Shown here one piece after another: positions 1 to 5,720 of a stretch of DNA of 24,802 nucleotides. The position numbers were made by a program, and so were the translations under genes. The number at the start of each line of letters is the position of its first letter. The stretch's first letter is position 1. Source of the DNA: JACVRW01 sp034664105 (GTDB lineage Bacteria; Actinomycetota; Thermoleophilia; Solirubrobacterales; Thermoleophilaceae); the NCBI GenBank assembly GCA_034664105.1, contig JAXDIH010000007.1:1-24802 (forward strand), read 5' to 3'. The notes below the pieces were generated by a model. That model worked only from the letters and a program-made list of their open reading frames with translations. It had not been told where the DNA came from and did no database searches.

Positions 1-243
1 CCGCGCCCGGCCGACCTTGAGCGTGTCCTGCAGGTGCAGCTCGACGGAGTCGTCGGCCGCGAGGGCCGCCGCGATCCCGCCCTGTGCCCAGTAGCTCGCG
101 GACTGCGCAAGCGGAGAGCTGGACACCAGTACGACCTGGGCGCCCGCCGCGGCTGCGACCAGTGCGGCATAGAGGCCGGCGGCGCCGGCGCCGACCACTG
201 CGACGTCGCCGTCGACCGTGTCGATGTGGCGGACGGGCGTCAT
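1..243 (-). CDS. nadB: L-aspartate oxidase, 5' part only (runs off window start)
   Basis: First 81 codons of a flavoprotein gene; the rest lies beyond base 1. The start ATG is at 243-241. The product opens with a dinucleotide-binding motif, VVGAGAAGLYAAL (about residues 16-28), followed by the strand VVLVSS. It then has the segment SYWAQGGIAAAL, which is characteristic of L-aspartate oxidases and aligns with the S-x-AQGG-AA block of NadB near the FAD. NadB oxidises aspartate to iminoaspartate with FAD, the first step of de novo NAD synthesis; NadA and NadC would be expected further upstream of the window. Related succinate dehydrogenase and fumarate reductase flavoprotein subunits share the fold, but the AQGGIAAAL block and short N-terminus favour NadB. 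The gene diverges from the deacetylase-like gene with only 26 bp between the starts. Confidence 0.88.
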   Translation of the reverse strand, partial: MTPVRHIDTVDGDVAVVGAGAAGLYAALVAAAAGAQVVLVSSSPLAQSASYWAQGGIAAALAADDSVELHLQDTLKVGRAR

Positions 244-269
244 GAGCAGGCAACGCTTACCGTATCGGC
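244..269. promoter_or_regulatory. 26-bp divergent promoter region with overlapping -10-like boxes
   Basis: The whole spacer between nadB and the deacetylase-like gene is 26 bp. On the plus strand TACCGT (258-263) fits the TAnnnT form of an actinobacterial -10 box and lies exactly 6 nt before the ATG at 270. No Shine-Dalgarno precedes that ATG, which is what a leaderless transcript would look like. On the minus strand TACGGT (265-260) is a similar box, 16 nt before the nadB ATG. The two boxes share bases 260-263. No convincing -35 hexamer is seen for either. Assignment is by pattern only. Confidence 0.4.
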
Positions 270-1277
270 ATGCCTCCGGGCCTCTATTTCCGCCACGACT
301 CCTCGCTGGCGCACGACACCGGATCGCATCCAGAGAACAAGGCGCGCATCCCGGCGATCGAGCGCGAGCTGGACCGCCGCGGATGGCTCGGATGGCAGCA
401 GCGCGAGGCGCCGGCTGCCGAGCTCGATCAGCTGGAACGCGTGCATACGCCTGAGCACATCGAGCGCATCCGGACGATGGCCGAGTCCGGTGGTGGCTGG
501 TTCGACGCCGACACGGTCGCAAGCGCGGGCTCGTGGGAGGCGGCGCTGCACGCGGCCGGCGGCGCCTGCGCCCTGGCGGAGGCGCTACTCGGCGGAGAAC
601 AGGTGGGCTTCTCGGCGCTCCGGCCGCCGGGCCACCACGCGGAGCCCGCGCGCGCGATGGGCTTCTGCCTGCTCGCGAACGCGTCGATCGCCGCCCGCCA
701 CGCGCTGGACTCGCTCGGCGCCGAGCGCGTGCTCGTGCTCGACTGGGACGTGCACCACGGCAACGGCACCAACGCGATCTTTCGGGAGTCGCCAGAGGTG
801 CTGTTCGCGAGCATCCATCAGTCCCCGTTCTGGCCCGGCACCGGAGCGCTGTCGGATGTCGGCAGCGGCGCGGGGGAGGGCTACTCGATCAACTTGCCGG
901 TGCCCGCGCGCTCGGGCGAGCCGGAGTTCTGCGGCCTGATAGAGCACGTCGTCCTGCCCGCCGCGCGCGAGTTCGCACCGGACCTGGTGCTCGTCTCGGC
1001 CGGGTTCGACGCACACCGCGACGACCCGATCGGAGGCTGCTCGCTGGAGACAGCGTCTTACGCGGAGCTGACCCGGCAGGTGCTGACGCTCGGCAAGCCG
1101 GTGGGCTACGTGCTGGAGGGCGGCTACGACCTGGACGCGCTGGCCGGCTCGGTGGCCGCCTCGATGGAGGCGCTGGCCTCCGGTGGCGAGCCGGGCTCGC
1201 ACCCGCGCGGCGCCCTGGTCGAGCAGGCCGCGGCCGTGGTGGGCAGGTACTGGGAGCTGGCTAGCCGGCCGGCTTGA
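270..1277 (+). CDS. Histone deacetylase-family zinc amidohydrolase
   Basis: A 335-residue protein of the arginase/deacetylase fold (class II HDAC-like, including acetylpolyamine amidohydrolases and AcuC-like proteins). Clear motifs are RPPGHHA (118-124) with the catalytic histidine pair H122/H123, DWDVHHGNGT (158-167) with predicted zinc ligands D160 and H162, GFDAHRDDP (245-253) with the third ligand D247, and EGGYD (283-287) with the transition-state tyrosine Y286. All catalytic residues are present, so an active deacetylase is likely. The substrate cannot be read from sequence; acetylated polyamines, small molecules or protein lysines are possible. The length is normal for the family. The start at 270 is the first ATG after nadB, has no ribosome-binding site and fits a leaderless mRNA. 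Its last 17 bases overlap the end of the convergent SPOR-like gene. Confidence 0.93.
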   Translation: MPPGLYFRHDSSLAHDTGSHPENKARIPAIERELDRRGWLGWQQREAPAAELDQLERVHTPEHIERIRTMAESGGGWFDADTVASAGSWEAALHAAGGACALAEALLGGEQVGFSALRPPGHHAEPARAMGFCLLANASIAARHALDSLGAERVLVLDWDVHHGNGTNAIFRESPEVLFASIHQSPFWPGTGALSDVGSGAGEGYSINLPVPARSGEPEFCGLIEHVVLPAAREFAPDLVLVSAGFDAHRDDPIGGCSLETASYAELTRQVLTLGKPVGYVLEGGYDLDALAGSVAASMEALASGGEPGSHPRGALVEQAAAVVGRYWELASRPA

Positions 1278-1845
1278 CCCGCGTCGCGTATGCGCCGGGG
1301 TAGCGCTCGCCGAGGTTGGCCGCCTGGCTCTCGGCGCTGGCCTGGTTGTCGAAGCGGCCGGCGAAGACGATCCACAGATCCGTGCCGAGGTCGTACTCGT
1401 TCGAGTCCAGCACGCCCGCCTCGAGCCCCGATTGCGCGGCTTCGGTGGCCACGCGCCGGGCCGCCGGACGGTCACCCGTGGTGACGATGACCACGGTGTA
1501 GCCGGTCACGTCCTGCGGCCACTCCATCAGCAGGCTCTGGCTCGGCGCCTGCGAGGCCCCGGTGTCGGTCTCGGTCTGGGCCGCGCCCTCCTTGGCCGCG
1601 GGCGACGACTGGTCGGTGCGGTCAGCGGCGGCCTCGTTGCCGGAGCCGCCCGTCAGCTCGCCGATGGCGAAGCCCAGGGCGCCGGCGCCGATCACCACGA
1701 CGCACAGCAGCAGCACGACCGCCGGCACGTTGTCGAAGGAGCGGCGGTCGCCGCCCTCCTCCTTGAGCGCGATCCGCGTGCCGCACTCGACGCAGACGAG
1801 CTGGCCGCGCTCCGCCGGCTCGCCGCAGCGCGGACACGAGGTCAC
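1261..1845 (-). CDS. Zinc-ribbon, single-pass membrane protein with SPOR-like C-terminus
   Basis: A 194-residue protein in three parts. Residues 4-21 form a zinc ribbon with C4-x2-C7 and C18-x2-C21. A hydrophobic stretch at about 40-62 is one membrane helix. After a low-complexity acidic/Ala/Ser linker (65-110), residues 112-191 resemble a SPOR domain: two short repeats with alternating strands and helices, ending in DLWIVFAGRFDNQASAESQA, close to the usual W-x-V-x-x-G-x-F pattern. SPOR domains bind denuded peptidoglycan at division sites; here the ribbon would face the cytosol and the SPOR-like part the wall side, which is inference. The GTG start (1845) overlaps the stop of the preceding gene (GTGA), so translation is probably coupled. 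It is the last gene of the asparagine synthase operon. SPOR assignment is moderate: the domain is divergent. Confidence 0.72.
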   Translation of the reverse strand: MTSCPRCGEPAERGQLVCVECGTRIALKEEGGDRRSFDNVPAVVLLLCVVVIGAGALGFAIGELTGGSGNEAAADRTDQSSPAAKEGAAQTETDTGASQAPSQSLLMEWPQDVTGYTVVIVTTGDRPAARRVATEAAQSGLEAGVLDSNEYDLGTDLWIVFAGRFDNQASAESQAANLGERYPGAYATRVKPAG

Positions 1846-2339
1846 GCGCGCGGCTCCTCGTGCTCGGCGAGGGCGGGCGCGGGCTCGGCGCGCGTGAGCT
1901 CGCCGGCCGCGGGCTCGTGGTCGGCGGGCTCGTGGTCGGCGGGCTCGTGGTGTTCGGGCTCGTGGTGTTCGGGCTCGTGGTCCGGGGGCTCGTCGCTCTC
2001 GGGCTCGTCGTCCGCGGGCTCGTGATCCGGGGGCTCGTGGTCGAGCTCCTCGTCGTCGCCCTCCGCTTCGTACTCGGCCGCGTCGACCTCCTCGGTCGCC
2101 TGGCCTGCGCCCTCGGGCTCCGGGGGCGCTGCGTGGCCGCCGCCGTCGAGCTCGGCCTCCAGCCTGCGCACCTCGTCGTCGACCAGGGTCAGCTCGGCCG
2201 CCTTCTGCTGGAGCAGCTCTGGGGCCCGCCTGCCCTGGCGGTGCAGCTCGTAGACGAGCGCGCCGAGGTCGAGCAGGAGCGCCTCGCGGACGCGCCGTCG
2301 CTCGCGCAGCCGTCGCCGCCTATCGCCCCGCTCACCCAC
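1842..2339 (-). CDS. Unknown acidic protein with nine HEP-type pentapeptide repeats
   Basis: A 165-residue protein of unknown function. I place the start at GTG 2339, which overlaps the end of the glycosyltransferase gene by 8 bases; an upstream extension in this frame would read into the glycosyltransferase gene and has no family support. Residues 5-19 are very basic (Arg-rich). Residues 20-64 look like a helical, possibly coiled-coil region (ALLLDLGALVYELHRQGRR, then a charged heptad-like stretch). Residues 65-99 are acidic and Pro-rich. Residues 100-144 are nine tandem pentapeptides of the form D/H-H/D-E-P-x. The tail is Pro/Ala/Glu-rich. No signal peptide or membrane helix is visible. The next gene carries a zinc ribbon and membrane helix, so the two products may work as a pair. 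The His/Asp/Glu-rich repeats could bind divalent metal, but that is only a possibility. Confidence 0.68.
   Translation of the reverse strand: MGERGDRRRRLRERRRVREALLLDLGALVYELHRQGRRAPELLQQKAAELTLVDDEVRRLEAELDGGGHAAPPEPEGAGQATEEVDAAEYEAEGDDEELDHEPPDHEPADDEPESDEPPDHEPEHHEPEHHEPADHEPADHEPAAGELTRAEPAPALAEHEEPRA
1911..2045. repeat. Nine tandem 15-bp units inside a coding region
   Basis: On the plus strand the block GGGCTCGT or close variants recurs at 1911, 1926, 1941, 1956, 1971, 1986, 2001, 2016 and 2031, exactly every 15 bases. Each unit encodes one pentapeptide on the minus strand (CAC-GAG-CCC, His-Glu-Pro, is the core). Units 1911-1971 are nearly identical, those at 1986-2016 are more diverged. 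The exact multiple of three keeps the reading frame if copies are gained or lost. It is a coding minisatellite, not a CRISPR array, as there are no unique spacers. Confidence 0.9.
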
Positions 2340-3321
2340 GTTTGGCCAGCGCCTCGTCAACCACTCGCAAGAGCCCGTCCCTCCGACTCTCCATTGGGAA
2401 GCTGGTGAGGATACGCGCGCGTGCAGAGCGATTCGCGTCAGGGCCCAGCGCGAAGGCTTGGCGCACCCCGGCCGCCACATCCTCCGGACGCTGCGATTCG
2501 ATCAGGATCCCCGCGTCGCCGACCACCTCGGGCATCGCGGTCACGTTCATCACCACCGGCACGCACCCGGCCAGCATCGCCTCGGCCACGGCCAGCCCGA
2601 AGCCCTCATGGCGCGAGGCCTGCACGTACACGCCGGCACGCCGGTAGAGGTCGCGCAGGTCGTCGTCGGAGAGCCACCCGGTGAACTCCACGTTGGAGGG
2701 GGCGACCGCGCGCAGCTCCTCGACCGCGTCGTCGAGCCACTTGCCGGCGAACACGAAGCGCACGTCGGGCAGCTCGCGCGCCGCCTGCACGAACGGCAGC
2801 TGCCCCTTTTGGACGAGTGTGCCGCGGTCGATGGCACCGACGGTCAGCGCGAGCCGCTCCTTCTCGGGCGCGGCGTCGCCGAACGGGTCCGGCACGCCGT
2901 GGTGGACGACGGTCACGCGGCTGGGCGGAATCGGGGTGTTGCGCTCGATCTCGCTGAGGCTGTAGCTCGAGTTCGTGATCAGCCGGCCGGCCCGCCGCAT
3001 GATCCAGCGGCTGGCCCAGCGCCGCAGCCCGCTCTGCTGGTAGCCGTAGTCGATGTCCGGCATGTTCGCCGTGTCGAAGCCGCCGATGATCATCACCGAC
3101 GGCTTGCGCAGCAGCCACGCGAGCGTGATCGGGAAGAACGTGTGCCAGGAGGCGAACCAGCCGAACACGACGTCCGCCCTCGACACGCCCCGGAGGACCT
3201 TGACCGGGTTGGGCCAGCGGCCGGGCTGGTAGAGGTCCTCGATCTCGAAGCGCTCGGCCAGGATCTCGCGGTCGATCGCGACGAAGCTCGCCTTGCGCGA
3301 GTGGACGTAGAGCAGCCTCAC
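2332..3321 (-). CDS. GT4-like family glycosyltransferase
   Basis: A 329-residue protein with a GT-B fold. The C-terminal half has the hallmarks of family GT4: a GKW-containing strand with VRFVFAG (187-193), GWLSDDDLRDLYRRA (215-229), and the E-x7-E region with E239 and E247 (HEGFGLAVAEAM), which contacts the nucleotide-sugar donor. GCVPVVMNVTAMPEVVGDAG follows. The N-terminal acceptor half (1-160) is shorter than usual for GT4 but contains the expected linker SRVTVVHHGVPDPF. The start is GTG 3321, overlapping the asparagine synthase stop (GTGA), so the two are likely translationally coupled. No signal peptide; probably acts at the cytoplasmic face of the membrane on a surface glycan or glycolipid. 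Donor and acceptor cannot be told from sequence. Its 3' end overlaps the HEP-repeat gene by 8 bases. Confidence 0.88.
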   Translation of the reverse strand: MRLLYVHSRKASFVAIDREILAERFEIEDLYQPGRWPNPVKVLRGVSRADVVFGWFASWHTFFPITLAWLLRKPSVMIIGGFDTANMPDIDYGYQQSGLRRWASRWIMRRAGRLITNSSYSLSEIERNTPIPPSRVTVVHHGVPDPFGDAAPEKERLALTVGAIDRGTLVQKGQLPFVQAARELPDVRFVFAGKWLDDAVEELRAVAPSNVEFTGWLSDDDLRDLYRRAGVYVQASRHEGFGLAVAEAMLAGCVPVVMNVTAMPEVVGDAGILIESQRPEDVAAGVRQAFALGPDANRSARARILTSFPMESRRDGLLRVVDEALAKRG

Positions 3322-5198
3322 GCCGCGACCGGCTGGCGGGCCTCGACGAAGGCGTGGTGCCACTCCGACAGCTCGAGCAGGCAGTAGAGGATGCTCTTGT
3401 GGTCGGCACGGCCGCGGCGGTGCTCGGCCACCAGCCGCGCGACCGCCTCCGGCCGGACGACGCCGGCCAGCGGCTCGTCCGGCGCGTAGCGGCGCTCGAC
3501 CTCCTCGCCCAGCGAGGCGCGCAGCCAGTCGTCGTAGGGGGTGGAGAAGCCGTGCTTCGGCCGGCTCGCGATCTCCGCCGGCAGCAGGCGCCGCATCGCC
3601 ATGCGGTGCAGGCGCTTGCCCTGGCGCGGGCGCACGCGCGAGCGGGCAGGGATGCGCTCGACGAAGCGCATCAGGTCGACGTCGAGGAACGGCACGCGCA
3701 GCTCGAGGCTGGCCGCCATCGACATCTTGTCGTTGCAGATCAGGATCCCGTCGGGCAGGAACATGCGCGTGTCGAGGTAGAGCGCCTGCTCGAGCAGGTC
3801 GCGGCCGGCCACGTCGCCGAGCACGGAGCGCGCGGTGTCGAGTCGCTCGTGCTCGGCGTCGCCCGATCGCGGTCCGAGCAGGGCCGCGCGCACGGGGGCA
3901 TCGGTGATCTCGACGAGGCGCAGCAACCGCTCGGCGTCGCCGCGGCCGCCGAGCAGGTGAGCGGCGCGCCGGGCGCGTGCCGCGCGCGGCACAGCGCGGG
4001 CCACGGCGGCGGCCGGTGTGGCGAGCGCGGCGGGGGCGAACCGCAGGCGGTTGAGGACCGCGGCCGCCTGGTGGCGTCCGTAGCCGCCGTGCGGCTCGTC
4101 GGCGCCCTGGCCGGCCAGCACGACCTTGACCCGCTCGGCCGCGAAGCGCGACAGCTGGGCCAGCGCCGGGGCGGACGGGATGCCGCAGGGCTCCTCCAGG
4201 CGCGGCATCGCGCCGGCCAGCTCGGCCAGGAAGTCGGTTTCGACCATCGCCGTGTCGTGGTGGTCGGCGCCGATCAGGCGCGCGCTCTCGGCCGCGGGGG
4301 CGCGCTCGTCGAGCAGACCGTCGTGGCCGGGGAAGCCGATCGTGAACGTGCTGGGCGGCCGCGGCGAGCGCTTCGCCATCGCGGCCACAACGGCGGCCGA
4401 GTCGACTCCGCCGGAGAGGAAGGCGCCGTAGGGGACGTCGGACATCATCTGGCGCTCGACGGCGTCGGTGAAGCGCTGGGCGAGCATGTCGGCCATGTCG
4501 TCGTCGGAGAGGTCGGCGTATGGCTCCCCGGGCGGGTCGCGCCAGGTCTCGATCCGCGGCGTGCCGCCCTCCTCCACCACCAGCGTCGAGGCCGCCGGCA
4601 GCTTGCTGATGCCCTTGAACAGCGTGCGCGGCGCGGGCACGAAGCGGCAGGCCAGGTAGTGGTCGAGTGCGGTCTCGTCCAGCTCCGGGGCAGCCAGCCC
4701 GGCTTGGAGTAACGCGCCAATCTCCGAGGAGACCGCCACGCGGCGCCCGTCGCTGCACCAGTAGAGCGGCTTGACGCCGAACTCGTCGCGGGCCGCGACC
4801 AGCCGCTTGCGGCGGTCGTCCCAGAGGGCGAAGGCGAAGATGCCGTTGAGGCGGCGCACGCAATCGGGGCCGTGCTCCTCGTAGGCGTGCAGGATCGCTT
4901 CGCAGTCGGAGTTGGTGGCGAAGCGGTGGCCGCGCTGCTCGAGCCCGGCGCGCAGCGAGCGGTGGTTGTAGATCTCGCCGTTGGCGATCAGCGTGATCGC
5001 GCCGTCCTCGGAGACGAGCGGCTGATCGCCGCCGGCCACGTCGATGATCGCCAGGCGGGTGTGGGCGAGCGTCGCCGGTCCGATGCGGCAGACCGCCTCG
5101 CCGTCGGGGCCGCGGTGGCGAAGGGCCTCGACCATGCGTTGAGCCGCATCAGAGCGCGAGCTAGCAGCCGGATCGAGGATGGCGCCGATGCCGCACAT
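3318..5198 (-). CDS. asnB: Asparagine synthase (glutamine-hydrolysing), AsnB type
   Basis: A 626-residue two-domain enzyme making asparagine, or amidating a related carboxylate, from glutamine and ATP. The start at ATG 5198 gives Met-Cys-Gly-Ile, so C2 becomes the N-terminal nucleophile after Met removal; this decides the start. In the glutaminase domain (2 to about 190) the glutamine-binding residues are visible: R48 in HTRLAIID, N73/E75 in NGEIYNHR and D98 in NSDCE. The synthetase domain has the PP-loop SGGVDS (262-267), a GQGADEPHGGYGRH block, and RPKHGF near the C-terminus. Length fits the AsnB family. Being the first gene of an operon with a glycosyltransferase, it may amidate a sugar-acid or surface polymer rather than serve general asparagine supply; such homologues are common in polysaccharide loci. 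That role is inference. It diverges from the pilin gene across a 120-bp region. Confidence 0.92.
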   Translation of the reverse strand: MCGIGAILDPAASSRSDAAQRMVEALRHRGPDGEAVCRIGPATLAHTRLAIIDVAGGDQPLVSEDGAITLIANGEIYNHRSLRAGLEQRGHRFATNSDCEAILHAYEEHGPDCVRRLNGIFAFALWDDRRKRLVAARDEFGVKPLYWCSDGRRVAVSSEIGALLQAGLAAPELDETALDHYLACRFVPAPRTLFKGISKLPAASTLVVEEGGTPRIETWRDPPGEPYADLSDDDMADMLAQRFTDAVERQMMSDVPYGAFLSGGVDSAAVVAAMAKRSPRPPSTFTIGFPGHDGLLDERAPAAESARLIGADHHDTAMVETDFLAELAGAMPRLEEPCGIPSAPALAQLSRFAAERVKVVLAGQGADEPHGGYGRHQAAAVLNRLRFAPAALATPAAAVARAVPRAARARRAAHLLGGRGDAERLLRLVEITDAPVRAALLGPRSGDAEHERLDTARSVLGDVAGRDLLEQALYLDTRMFLPDGILICNDKMSMAASLELRVPFLDVDLMRFVERIPARSRVRPRQGKRLHRMAMRRLLPAEIASRPKHGFSTPYDDWLRASLGEEVERRYAPDEPLAGVVRPEAVARLVAEHRRGRADHKSILYCLLELSEWHHAFVEARQPVAA

Positions 5199-5318
5199 GC
5201 GCTCGCATCTTGGCAGGGCACTCCGTTGTCTCCCTTTTGTCACACACGGGTCTGGAGCCGTGCGTCGCCTCTCCGGAGCATCGACCTCCTGGTAATCCAA
5301 CCAACTGGGAGGTCGACG
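5199..5318 (+). promoter_or_regulatory. Divergent asnB/pilin region; leader hairpins, one pairing the pilin SD
   Basis: Two inverted repeats lie just before the pilin gene. The first, TCTGGAG (5251-5257) with CTCCGGA (5271-5277), makes a 7-bp stem with one G-U pair. The second pairs 5281-5289 (TCGACCTCC) with 5308-5316 (GGAGGTCGA), 9 perfect pairs, extended inward by 5290-5293 with 5304-5307 (two G-U pairs) to 13 bp around a 10-nt loop. The Shine-Dalgarno GGGAGG (5307-5312) is wholly inside this stem, two bases before the ATG at 5319. TTGTCA (5237-5242) resembles a -35 box, but no good -10 follows at the right distance. The same palindrome could instead be a protein operator. For asnB on the other strand no clear promoter is seen. 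Confidence 0.6.
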
Positions 5319-5549
5319 ATGTACCGCCTCATCGGACTCGCGCATGTGGGGCTGCTGCGCGCCGGCAGGGCGCTCCGTGGCAACCGGGGTCAGGGGACCG
5401 TGGAGTACGTCGCGCTGATCCTGCTCGTGGCGCTCGTCATGGCCGGGGTCGTGGCCGCGATGAAGGGCTTCCGCACCGACGACGGCAAGGAGCTCGGCGA
5501 CGCGATCGTCGGCAAGATCAAGGAGGCGGTGCGCAAGGTCCAATTCTGA
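5319..5549 (+). CDS. Flp-type (type IVb) prepilin-like protein
   Basis: A 76-residue protein with the layout of an Flp/Tad pilin subunit. A basic 24-residue leader ends in NRG, then Q-G-T-V-E-Y and a hydrophobic helix (about 30-48: VALILLVALVMAGVVAAM). The predicted prepilin peptidase site is G24/Q25, which puts the conserved Glu at +5 (E29) and Tyr at +6 (Y30) as in Flp pilins. The C-terminal 25 residues are charged and amphipathic. The start ATG 5319 has a strong ribosome-binding site, GGGAGG (5307-5312), which is buried in a predicted hairpin. No Tad assembly genes or prepilin peptidase are in the window, so if it forms a pilus the machinery is encoded elsewhere. Many actinobacteria also have stand-alone pilin-like proteins of this kind. 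The next gene on this strand is the giant lipoprotein, 171 bp away. Confidence 0.85.
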   Translation: MYRLIGLAHVGLLRAGRALRGNRGQGTVEYVALILLVALVMAGVVAAMKGFRTDDGKELGDAIVGKIKEAVRKVQF

Positions 5550-5720
5550 ACCTTTGAAAAATGGCGCCGACGTCGGTCGGCACAGGCGCAATCTTGCATT
5601 TTGCGTGCAGCGATGTTACGCATAAGGCTAGGCCCATCCCCCAAATGGGGCAGAACTGCCGGCGCGCCACGGACGGCCTTGCTCAACCAGGTCCGTCCCG
5701 AAGGCTGTTCGAGGAGCTGC
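5550..5720 (+). promoter_or_regulatory. Structured leader of the giant lipoprotein gene, possibly riboswitch-like
   Basis: This 171-bp gap holds no convincing gene. Segment 5576-5663 can be drawn as a three-way junction. P1 pairs GTCGGC (5576-5581) with GCCGGC (5658-5663). P2 is a hairpin using ATC (5591-5593) with GAT (5612-5614) and an inner TGCA/TGCA pair. P3 pairs CCCAT (5633-5637) with ATGGG (5645-5649). The strand entering P2 reads CACAGGCGCAATC and the strand leaving it reads TTACGCATAAGGC, partly like the conserved joins of c-di-GMP-I (GEMM) riboswitches. The match is imperfect and the GNRA loop is absent. Downstream, ACGGAC (5669-5674) can pair with GTCCGT (5691-5696) before the ribosome-binding site GAGGAG (5711-5716). 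An alternative short hairpin at 5566-5581 could terminate the pilin transcript, though it has no T-tract. Confidence 0.3.

Noticed and set aside
34..939. Long open frame on the plus strand across the nadB and deacetylase genes
   Set aside because: It is Arg/Ala/Ser-rich with no family features and overlaps two well-supported genes; high GC content makes such frames common.
1911..2045. CRISPR-like array
   Set aside because: The 15-bp units abut each other without unique spacers and lie in frame in a coding region.
3322..4863. Extension of the glycosyltransferase frame to 843 residues
   Set aside because: The extra part is an out-of-frame reading of the asparagine synthase gene. The GTGA overlap and the family start both favour GTG 3321.
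5199..5591. Extension of the asparagine synthase upstream to a longer protein
   Set aside because: The family needs Met-Cys at the N-terminus for the glutaminase nucleophile, which fixes the start at 5198; the extension would also run antisense through the pilin gene.
5601..5720. Extra 40 N-terminal residues for the giant lipoprotein from a TTG start
   Set aside because: They would push the lipoprotein signal into the interior. ATG 5721 has a good ribosome-binding site and gives a normal signal peptide and lipobox.
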